Source of the DNA: Gammaproteobacteria bacterium UBA3532
GTDB taxonomy: Bacteria > Pseudomonadota > Gammaproteobacteria > Enterobacterales > UBA3532
Direction of reading: 5' to 3'
NCBI GenBank assembly: GCA_002376965.1
Contig: DFOV01000094.1
Span: 1 to 12,564 of the forward strand
Length of the DNA: 12,564 nt
Position 1 is the stretch's first letter, and every line of letters begins with the position of its first letter. Under the pieces are notes generated by a model. The model was given only the letters and a program-made list of their open reading frames with translations. It had not been told where the DNA came from and made no database searches. Positions 1-10,800 of the stretch are shown piece by piece. A program made the translations under genes and the position numbers.

Positions 1-1824
1 AATGTAGGGGCATTCCCGGGAGATCAAGTTACCTTTACTTTGACTCTAAGTAATACAGGGCCTGATGCTGCGACGGATGCTGTGATTAATGCGAGGTTGC
101 CATCAGCATTAACATACGTAGGGCATCAGGGCGGCTTGTCATACAACGCCAGCAATGGAGAGTGGCAGGTTGGAACCATCGAGCCAAACCAAACCCTGAC
201 TATGACACTCTGGGCTACCTTGGGGCAAAGCGGTTCGAAGCAGCTTGATGTCGAAGTCGCTTCAATGAACGAAGGTGATGTTGATTCCATGCCCGGTAAT
301 CGGGTGGAAACTGAAGACGACTGGGCCAGTGTCACCCTTGGCGCAGCCGATCTTGGACTACAGCTATCCATTGACGATGCGACCCCGAATCTCGGACAAA
401 GTGTTACATTCACCCTGACCTTAACCAATAGAGGCCCCGACGCAACAAGAGATGTGTTGGTCGATTTTTTATTGAGTCAGCAAGAGCCTCAAGAGTGGGT
501 ATACCTATCGCACAGTGGTACAGGAATTTATGATCCCCGCCAAGGTGTTTGGTCTATTTCCAGCCTGGATGCCAATGCTTCGGTGCAATTGCAAGTGGTT
601 GCTCTGTTGAACACTATGGAGCCGAGCTCGCCAAGTACTACGATCACATACTCCCCATTGTATGACCCCAATACCGACCCCCTAGATCAGGGAGGGCAGG
701 TTGATGTTTCGCCTCAGCAGGCGGATTTATCACTGACTCGTTCAATTCAATACCAGTCTCCAAATATCGGGCAGAGATTTAATTGGAGTACAGTCCTACA
801 TAACGACGGTCCGGACATTGCTACTAATATTGTTATAAATGTTGGCTTTAGTTCAGAACTAACTTATCTTGCTCGAAGTACCGGTGACTACAACCCGGTT
901 ACCCAGCAGTGGACTGTTGCTAGCTTAGGTTCTGGAGAAACAACTAGTTTCACGTTAGCTTTCCAAGCAGAAAGTGCTGGGAGCTTATGGATTGAATCGT
1001 ATGTCACTAGTGTCGCTCAGGCTGATCCAGACTCAACTCCCGGTGGCCGCGAGCAAGAAGATGACTTCTCACGTATCAACTTCCACACAGCTGAAGCAGA
1101 CCTCTCGCTTGAGCTGACTTCTAGTGACCAGCCTGGAACTGGTGAATCATTCACAATCAATGTGAGGCTTAAAAATGCAGGGCCGGATGATGCAACCAAC
1201 GGTGCTGTCGACATCAATATCCCCGCAGGCGTTAGTTATGTTAGTCATAGTGGTGGCGAGTTTGACAGCAATACCGGGCGCTGGAGCGTTGCGTCGCTAG
1301 CCGCAAATAGCGACACCACACTGATATTGAATCTACGCAAAGACAGCAGCCAAACCATCACCGTTAGTGGCGAGGTTGTGTTGGCCGATCAATTTGATAG
1401 TGATTCAACGCCTGACAACCAAAATAAGGGAGAAGATGACTATAGCCAAATAAGCTTTGGGTTGGTCGACGCGGCGCTAAGCCTAAGTGCTTCCTCAACC
1501 GCGCCATTTATTGGTGACCGCCTTGATTTAACGCTGACCATGACCAACGAGGGGGCAAATGATGCAACGTCGGTGGTGACGAGTCTCGATTTGCCTGATG
1601 GCGTGGAGTTTATCCGTCATAGTGGCGCGGGTGAATATCTGGAAGGTCAGTGGACGTTGACTAGCCTGGCATCCCAAGCGACGGAAAGTCTGGTCGTTAC
1701 AGTACAGGTCAACACGCGAGGTAGTAAAGATGTTGCTGCAACTATCGATAGTTTGGAGCAAATAGACGAGGACAGCACGAATAATCAAACCAGCCTAACG
1801 ATAACGCCAACCGCCAGTGGTGGT
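1..1824 (+). repeat. DUF11 repeat block A: five repeats before MP1 (first one truncated by the window)
   Basis: Repeats run 1-345 (lacking its N-terminal strand), 346-720, 721-1095, 1096-1470 and 1471-1824, about 118-125 residues each. A unit opens with an A-D-L-S-L type strand. About 25-30 residues later comes N-x-G-P (NTGPD, NRGPD, NDGPD, NAGPD), then a W-[ST]-[VI] strand near the middle, and an acidic tail of the form D-x-D-S-T-P-x-N followed by E-D-D. Two repeats are degenerate. The second has DPNTDP and no EDD. The fifth, directly before MP1, has NEGAN instead of NxGPD and IDEDSTNN with no EDD. DUF11 domains are predicted Ig-like beta sandwiches, and tandem runs are expected to form extended stalks. 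By eye the first kilobase is somewhat richer in A+T than the rest. Confidence 0.92.
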
Positions 1825-4800
1825 GCCAAGATAGTTATTGTTAATGGTGATGGAGCAGGAGAGGGCTTTAATGATCCGACGCCCGTCAGTCCGGTTGGCG
1901 GTAATGAAGCAACCACGCTTGGACAACAGCGCCTCAATGCTTTTCAACGAGCGGCCGATATTTGGGGGGGAGTGCTAAATTCAGAAGTTACTATCTATGT
2001 TGAGTCCCGGTTCAATCCATTGACCTGTAGTGCATCAAGTGGGGTGCTAGGTTCGGCTGGACCGAAGAATGTCGTGCGAGATTTTCCGAATGCCCCGATC
2101 ACTGGTACGTTCTATCATCAGGCGCTAGCCAATGCGCTGGCAGGAGCTGATCTCAATGGCGCCAGTGCAGAAATTGTTGCGACGTTTAACAGCAGCATCG
2201 ACAACAACTCGTCATGCTTATCCGGCACCAATTGGTACTACGGCCTGGATGGTAACCCCGGTTCAAACATTGATCTGGTCAGTGTGCTATTGCATGAAAT
2301 GGCGCATGGGCTTGGCTTCTCCAGCTTTGTTAACGGCAGCAATGGTGCCAAATTTATGGGCATGGATGATGTCTATTCCCAGCGCCTGCTGGACTCGGCC
2401 AGTGGTCGTTTCTGGCCAGATTTGAGCGATGGTGAACGAGCCGCTTCGGCAAGAAGCAGTGGAGCACTGAGGCTCTCTGGTGACACCCTTAATGCTGAAA
2501 GTGTTGTCTTGACCAATGGCGGACATGGTAGCCAGGGTGTTGAAGCTTATGCTCCGGCCAGCTATCAACAGGGTTCATCAGTTTCGCATTTCAGCACATC
2601 ACTCAGCCCCAATGAATTGATGGAGCCGTCTTACACCGGTGTTACTCACGGCGTTGGTCTGGCTGCTCCATTGTTTGCTGATATGGGCTGGCCAGTCGGC
2701 GAGCCAGCCGCAGATCTTAGCCTTGAATTTTCTGCGTCAACGAATCAGCCTGAGGTTGCGCAACCTTTCACACTAAGCCTGGCTTTAACCAATGATGGTC
2801 CTGGCCTGGCGACGGGCTCTGAAATCGTTGTACGCTTACCTGACAATCTCACCTTGCAGCAGCACGACGGTGATACTCAGTTCGACACTGCGACAGGATT
2901 GTGGCGAGTTCCTTCCCTGGATAGTGGCGCTGAGACTACGCTAATCCTGACCCTTGTTGCTCAGTCTAATGCAGAGTCGAGCGTATCTGCTGAGTTGATA
3001 GCAACCAATCGCCCCGATCCTGATTCTACACCAGATAATGCAAATGAAGGCGAAGATGATCAAACCAGCTACACCCTAAACCCTGTCTTGTTGGGCGATG
3101 CCGACTTGAGTTTAGCGCTCTCTGCTACTGATCTCACACCGAGAGCCGGTGAAACCATGGAAGTGACTTTGGCACTCGACAACGCAGGACCAGACAGTGC
3201 AAACGATGCGGTAGTTGGTTGGGCGCTGCCACGTGGGCTGGTCTTGGAGAGCTCGACGGGGGATGGAATTGTTAGTAATAACCGTTGGACAGTATCTGTC
3301 GCAGCGAATGCGCAGGCAAGCACCACACTGGTTTTAACCGTTAACCGAGCTACCGAGTTCGATCTTAGCGCAGAAGTGGTTGAGTCGATTCAACGCGATG
3401 CCGATTCCACCCCAGGAAACGCTGTGGTGGATGAAGATGATTATGCCAGCTTGAGCTTTGAACCCCTTCCACCATTCACCGCTGATTTGAGTGTCAGCTT
3501 GACGTCAAGCCAGTCAATTGTCGATTTAGGTGATCAGCTGCAATTAGAATTGGTGGTTCGTAATGATGGCCCCGACAATGCAACCAATGTTGAGCTATCA
3601 CTCAGCTTAAGTACACTAAGCTATGTATCGCATCAAGGCGATGGCTTTAGTCCGGCTTCAAATGATTGGACTATCGCTTCTTTAGGTGCAGGAGAGTCCG
3701 CTCAGCTGCAAGTGACCGTCGATGTCAGTTCACCGATTAGCGCAAACCCTGTGCTTGAGATTGTCAGCAGCAGTCAGATGGATCCAGACTCAACGCCAGA
3801 CAACAGAAACGGTGAAGAGGACGATATGGCGACGCTGGAATTGCGACCCCGCCAGGCCAACCTTGCATTAGATGTTTCCGTCGATCGACCTATTGTTGCC
3901 GTTGATGACCCCGCTACAGTTTTCGTCGACCTTGATAACCGAGGGCCTGACACCGCCTACAATGTTCAAGTCAGGTTGCTTTGGCCGAACGGGTTGACAT
4001 TGCAATCGGTGCCCGCTGGCTATGATGCGGCAAGTGGCACTTGGAACATCGCTAGTATTGGTCCAGATGAAAGTGTCAGCATTGAACTTCCTGGTACGGT
4101 AAACCGGGATGGCAGTTTTATGGTGATTGGCGAAATTACTGCCAGCGATCAACATGACTCAAACTCCACGCCAGGCAATGGCGTTACCTCAGAAGATGAC
4201 TATGACACCGTAACAGTGCTCACGCCGTCTGAAACACAAGCGCGGATCATTATTGATAATATGGATGCACAGGGTGAAGGGTTTAATGACCCAACGCCGG
4301 TTGCGCCAGTCGGTGGAAATCCAGGTACCACTTTAGGACAACAGCGCTTACTCGCATTCCAACGTGCCGCCGAGATCTGGGGGGCAGTGTTGGAAAGCTC
4401 TGTCGATATCCATGTCGAAGCGCGCTTCGATCCACTGTATTGCTCAAGCAGTGGTGCTGTGTTGGGTGCCGCTGGCACCAAAACTGTATCACGCGATTTC
4501 GCCAATGCGCCTGAAGCTGGCACCTGGTATCACATCGCACTAGCCAATGCCTTGGCGGGCAATGATCTCAACGGCAGCACCGCAGAAATCCGCGCTACCT
4601 TTAATGGCAGTATGGACAATAACGACAACTGTTTGAGTGGCACTGGCTGGTATTACGGATTAGATGGACGAGCTGGGCGCAACATTGACTTGGTCACGGT
4701 GTTATTACACGAATTTGGCCACGGCCTTGGTTTCTCTACTTTTGTTAATAAATCGACCGGCACCCCATTCTTTGGTTTGCCAGACACCTACATGTTGAAT

Positions 4801-7800
4801 CTCCAAGATCACAGCTTGAATAAAGGCTGGAAGGACATGAGTGATGGGGAACGAGCCGCCTCTGCTGTTGACTGGCGTGATTTGGTTTGGACTGGCGAGC
4901 AGGTGAAAGCGGCATCCAGCCTGTTGACATCTGGCGTTAATAGTCAAAATGAAGTCGAGATTTATTCACCGTCAACCTTGCGCAATGGCTCATCGGTTTC
5001 TCATTTTAGTACCACCCTGTATCCTAACGAATTAATGGAGCCGTTCTATACCGGCGTTCAGCATAATCCATCGTTAGCAGTACAGCTGATGACCGATATT
5101 GGCTGGTCGCTGCGCAATCAGGCCGATGTGAGTTTGTCCATGGCTTCTAGTCAGAACGGTGGATTGGTTGGCGATACGGTGCAATTTGTGGTTACAGTGC
5201 ATAATGCTGGTCCATCCCAAGCCACAGGGCTTGATATAGCATTGGCTTGGCCTGCAGGTATCACGGTTGTCAGCGCCAGCGATGCCAGCTACGACCAGCC
5301 TTCAGCGACATGGAACCCGCCAACATTGGATGCGGGTCAGACACATCAGATTACTATCAATGGACAGATCAATGCTGCTGGTTCGCTGGATGTAGTCGCT
5401 GAGCTTGTCGCCGTTGACCAACCCGACCCAGATTCAACGCCAAATAATGGCGCGGTGAATGAGGATGATTATGCCTCTGTTAGCCTGGGCTCGGCAGACA
5501 TTGCACTCCGCTACCAGGCTAACTACACTACGCCAATTGTAGGTCAAGCGTTTGCGGTTTACCTCTATGCTGATAACGACGGACCCGATCGGGTTGAGTC
5601 GCTGCAAGTAAAAGTGGATGTACCTGATGGGTTGCGATTTGATTCCAGCAACGGCATGTTTGATCCCGTCAGTGGTATCTGGAGCATTGCGCCGCGTGAA
5701 GCGGGCGAGAGCGGTAGCATTCAGCTAATGCTAACCGCATTAAATTCAGACGTTCAATGGCTGAACGCCGAAGTTTATAGTGCTAGCCTGACCGACCCAG
5801 ATTCGGTGCCTAACAATGGCTCGACACAGGAAGATGACAGAGTTTCGATACGCATAGAACCAACCGCACAACAAACGGCAGACTTGGCGCTGGATGCCTG
5901 GTTCCTGGATGAAGCTTCCATCGGCATTGGTGAGGTATCGCGCTATCAAGTGCTGATAAGCAATGATGGCCCAGATGGACTGCCTTGGGTCTATATCAGC
6001 ACCCGTATTCCTGATGGCGTTACCTTGGTTGATACCTTCGGCAGTGGAACCTATCTCGGCACCAACAACCAAGGCTTCGCGCGTTGGCAAGTGGATAATC
6101 TTGCAGCAGATAGTGAGCAAAGCTTCGGTTTCTACCTAAAAGGGGAGCAACGTGGAAGCTATATCCTGGAATCCGAAGTTGAAGCGACCACCCTGATTGA
6201 TCCAGATTCAACGCCCAATAACTGGCTGACTGGCGAAGATGACTACGCCAGCGCCGATTTGGCCGTCGAGCAACAATTGCCAAGTGGCATTATATTGCTC
6301 AATGGCGATGGCCCTGGAGAAGGGTTTAATGATCCGGCCACGACCATGCCCGTTGGCGGCAACCCCGGAATCACCTTAGGTGCACAGCGTCTTGCCGTAT
6401 TTGAACGTGCGGCACAAATCTGGAGTCAGGCTCTCAGTGTAGAAGTTCCTGTTGTCGTTATGGCGCGCTTTGATAGTTTAAGCTGTTCTTCAAGCAGTGG
6501 AGTACTCGGGGCTGCTGGTCCCGCTCAGGTTGCGCGTGACTTTAGCGGTGGCGCAGCTAATACCTGGTATCACATGGCCTTGGCTAATCAGCTTGCAAGA
6601 TCGGATTTAAATGGTTCCGGCCCAGAAATAAATGCGACCTTCAATTCTTCTATCGATAATAACGACAGCTGCCTATCCGGAACCAATTGGTATTACGGCT
6701 TGGATGGTAATGCCCAGGGCAATATCAACTTGCTATCGGTGGTGTTACACGAGTTTGGCCACGGTCTTGGGTTCTCGTCTTTTGTTAGCCAATCCGGTCA
6801 GCGTTTCTTTAATTTAAATGATGCTTACATGCGTCACCTTTACGACGCAAGCAGTGGTGTAACTTGGGCATCTATGTCTGATGGTGCCCGTGCAGCGTCA
6901 TCGGTTAATACCGGTAACTTAGTTTGGAATGCCGCTGGCTTGAACAGCGCCGCTAGCGGCCTTGGTGCAGGATTGAATAATGGTAAAGTGCAAATGTTTG
7001 CGCCAAATCCATATCGCTCAGGCTCATCGGTATCTCACTTTGATACGCGCCTGACGCCGAATGAGTTAATGGAGCCGTATTACACCGGCGCAACCGACAA
7101 CGTTGGATTGGCCGTGAACCTGCTGGCTGATATGGGATGGCCGCTATCCCAAAGCGCAGATATCAGTGTCGAAGTGAATGTTACCAATGCCAAACCTGTG
7201 ATCAATGGCAGTACCACCATTAGTATTAGCATTCGTAACAATGGTCCGGCGGAGGCTTCAGGTATAGACGTTTTAATGCCACTACCAGAAGGGTTGGTTC
7301 TTGAAACCTCCGTGCCCGGTTACAGCAGCGCGACAGGTGTGTTGCGATTGGCTAATAGCCTGGGGGCTTCAACCAGTACCACTGTTAACTTGCCGGTTCA
7401 GGTTAATACCTTATCAAGTGTTCAAATAGAGGCCGAATTGATTGCCTCCAGTCTACCTGATCCGGACTCCACTCCGAACAATCACGTGGTCAGCGAAGAT
7501 GACCACGACACAGTTACCATTACGCCTACCCAACCAATATCGGCCGATCTGTCGATGGGGTTGCATGTTTCTACGCACTCGCCGAACGTGGGGGATACCA
7601 TCACAGCGACGTTCTCGCTGCAAAATGCTGGGCCAGATGCGGCCGACGATGTTCAGGTACGCTTTAACTGGCCAAACGGTGTTAACGTTGCCAGCAATGT
7701 CGCGGGCTTAGATGCGGATACTAAGGTCTATCAAGCAGGAGCGATTGGCGCATCTGATGGCCGGTCAATTGCTATTCCTCTTACGATTAATACCGCTGCC

Positions 7801-10800
7801 AGCTTTAATCTTAGTGGCCAAGTGATATCAAGCAGTGCCCCCGATCCGGATTCAACACCGGCAAATAATGTTGGCTCCGAGGACGACCAAATTCAATTAG
7901 CCATAACGCCGCTGGCACAAAGCAGTGCTGATTTGTCGCTAAGTATGCTGGTCAGTAACCCATCGCCCAAACTAAATGAGCAAATTCAGATCACAGTTAA
8001 CCTGGTTAATGCGGGTCCTGCGACCGCATCCAACATCGTTGTTTCGATGCCTTTACCTCGCGGGCTACGCTTTGATTCGGGTAACCAATATCATCATGGA
8101 AAACAGGTTTGGAATGTGGCATCACTTGCACCAAGCGCCTCAACCCAACTAGCGATCATGGCGACTGTGGTTGACTATGGACAGTATCAATTAAGCTCTG
8201 AAGTCGAAGCGGTAGATCAAAGCGATCCGGATTCAAGCCCTGGCAATGATGATAGGGCAGAGGACGACTTTGCCGAGAGGGTGGTTAGTGTAGCCCAGGT
8301 TGCGCAGGCGGATCTGTCTGTGACATTGAGCGCATCACCCGCCGATATTCAGGTTGGTGATCAGGTCTTTATCGATGTAGGCGTGCAAAATAACGGGCCG
8401 GCACCCAGCGAAGGTGCAACGATTCAGTTAACCTTGCCTGCCAACTTAACCGTGTTAAGTACCGGTAGTGGATACAATGCATCGACTAAGCAATGGTCTT
8501 TGAGTGGCTTGGACGTTGGTGAACAGGCCGTGTTGCAAATCAAAGCGGTGGTTGATGATGTTAATCCTGTTAATGTGGTTGCGGAAGTAGTGGCTGCCAG
8601 CCCTGCTGATCCCGACTCCATTCCCGGTAATGGACGGCATCAGGAAGATGATTATGCCGCTTTATCTTTCGTTCCTTCAGGACAAAGTACGGCTGATTTG
8701 TCATTGCGTTTAACCGCCGACACTCTGAATCCGCTGGTGGGTGAATCAATGACGCTAACAGCAACCATAGAGAATGCTGGGCCAAATGTTGTAAGTGGTG
8801 TACAGGCTGTTATAGCACTTCCTGCTGGAGTATCGGTGCTCGGCAGCAGTGGTGATTATGACAGTGTCACCGGTCTTTGGAATGTAGGCGCCATTGCGGA
8901 TGCCGATCGCACATCTATTCAGCTCACGTTGTTGGCTGGAGAGTCTGGCCAGCAGGAAATACTCGCGCAAATTTATGCGGCCAGCTTGCCTGATCCTGAT
9001 TCGACCACAGGCAATGGTTATCAAGGTGAAGATGATGATGCATCCGTTGTTGTCAATCCCGTTACGCCAGAGCGCGCCGATTTGCGCTTGGTTGCGAACC
9101 TATCCAATGCTTCGCCGCTAGTTGGAAATAGCACTTTTTATGATGTCACGCTGTTTAACGATGGGCCAAACAATGCCAGCAACATTCAAGTAGCCATTCG
9201 GCTTCCTGGAACTGTCAGCCTGATAGATTCCAGCGTCACTATGAATAATGGCGTGGTATCCATCGCATCGCTTAATGCTGGCACCTCGCAAGCCATTCGC
9301 GTAACCGTACAGGTTGACGACGACTCGCCTGCTACTTTGATGAGCGAAGTGGTTCATAGCAGCTTGCCTGATCCCGACTCAACGCCGGGTAATGCGCTGT
9401 TGGATGAAGATGATCAGGTAGCTACGCGGCTAACGCCACAATCGGCACCAAGCGCCGATCTCATGATCAGCATTCCCGCACTCAATACTCAGCCATTGAT
9501 CGGTGAGACCTTTGAAGCCATTGTGCGGGTGAGGAATGATGGGCCGGGAGCCGCTGAGTCTGTTCGTGTAGATATTGCAACTGCCGCACACATCGATGTG
9601 GTTGGTAGCCAAATCAGTCTCAGTGCAGGAGAGTGGTATGTTGGACGCATCGGTGCCGGACAAACCATCGAAAATCGTCTACAGCTGCAAGCCAATGAAA
9701 CACTGGTTGGTGAAATCGTTGCAGAGGTGGTCGCATCGTCGATTGCCGATCCCGACTCAACGCCCAATAATGGTAACTATAGCGAGGACGATATCGCCGT
9801 CATTACTGTGCGACCAGAGCAAGTACGCTACGCCGATCTTTCCTTGTCTAACACCTTAAGCCACAGTGATTTACGTGTTGGCGATACAACGCAATGGCTG
9901 CTCAATGTCATCAACAACGGCCCCGACGTGGTTTCTCAAGCGGCAGTGCGCGTCAATTTGCCTGCTGGTTTTGACATCACAGGTAGCACCGGTAGTTTCT
10001 CTGACGGCGTCTTTAGCATTGGCTCGCTAACTACTCAGCAGCAAGCACAAGTGTCGCTAACGCTACGAGCTGTTGAGGCCGGTGTTGGCAATTTAGAGGC
10101 AGAAATATCCAGAAGCGATGCCACCGATCCTGACTCTGTGCCAAATAATGGCGACGCAACAGAAGATGACTATGTCTCTCGTGGCTTTGTGATCGAACGT
10201 TCGCCAGTGGCGGATATTGAAGCGGCAATCAGCGTCAACAACCAGCGGCCATCACGTAATGAACAGGTCGTAGTCACACTATCACTAACGAATCAAGGGC
10301 CTGATATCGCTACCGGTTTGGCGGCGGATCTTAGTCTGCCTAATGGGCTTACTTTCCTTAGCGCTGAAGGCGAAGGCTTGATAGATAGCAATCGTTGGGC
10401 GATTGATAAACTGCGCTCAGGGCAGACGGTGTCCCATCGGGTAACGGCAATCGTGCAGCAGGTTGGAAGTATGCCAATCACTTTAGAACTGATCGCATCT
10501 GATCAGGGTGATCCTGACTCATTACCGAATAATCAGGTCGCCAGTGAAGATGATATGGTCAGTGTCAGTCTGACCAGCAGCGATGGTTCTAGCGGCATTA
10601 TTGTGTTGCGCAACGACGATGCGCCGGGCGAGGGCTTCAATGACCCTACGCCAACCCAGCCAGTTGGTGGTAACCCTGCAACCACGCTAGGCGAACAGCG
10701 CCTGTTCCTGTTTCAATATGCGGCAGACTTGTGGGCCAGACATATTCACTCAACAGTGACTATTGTTATCAGCGCCAAATTTGATCCGCTAACCTGTTCA

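Noticed and set aside
126..428. 100-codon open frame on the minus strand
   Set aside because: It lies fully antisense to the DUF11 repeats, has no recognisable domain, and its composition (Ser, Pro, Val rich) is the expected mirror of the plus-strand coding sequence.
2281..2334. Canonical metzincin motif HExxHxxGxxH
   Set aside because: The zinc helix reads HEMAHGLGFSS, so the position of the third histidine is Ser. The other copies are likewise not His. The third ligand must be sought downstream, as described for the SVSHF histidine.
4283..4540. Overlapping minus-strand frames opposite MP2
   Set aside because: They mirror the conserved TLGQQRL to WYH portion of the peptidase domain. The plus-strand frame has catalytic motifs repeated four times, which settles which strand is coding.
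4860..4980. A PA domain inserted between the zinc motif and the third histidine, as I recall for some related bacterial peptidases
   Set aside because: The interval is only 92-94 residues in all four copies and carries no PA-like sequence, so these are compact forms.
5746..6120. 124-codon minus-strand open frame, the longest antisense frame with both ends inside the window
   Set aside because: It overlaps two DUF11 repeats on the plus strand, crosses their boundary without any matching structure, and has no credible start context or domain.
6241..6285. ADLAV just before MP3 looks like the start of a further DUF11 repeat cut off by peptidase insertion
   Set aside because: Aligned with the repeat before MP4, the distance from EDD to the peptidase start is the same (17 residues between the E and the first Ile run). 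ADLAV therefore takes the place of the normal closing strand, and no extra fragment is present.
9489..9767. Minus-strand frames containing a recurring ESGSA-type string (also seen at 1017-1217, 8424-8621 and 11577-11801)
   Set aside because: The shared string is the reverse complement of the DPDSTP repeat motif. The similarity comes from the plus-strand repeat and is not evidence of an antisense gene family.
7156..10593. Possible recent tandem duplication or CRISPR-like or satellite repeat array
   Set aside because: The period is about 380 bases, but copies differ widely in nucleotide sequence, including at synonymous sites, and share only protein motifs. This is an old coding repeat.
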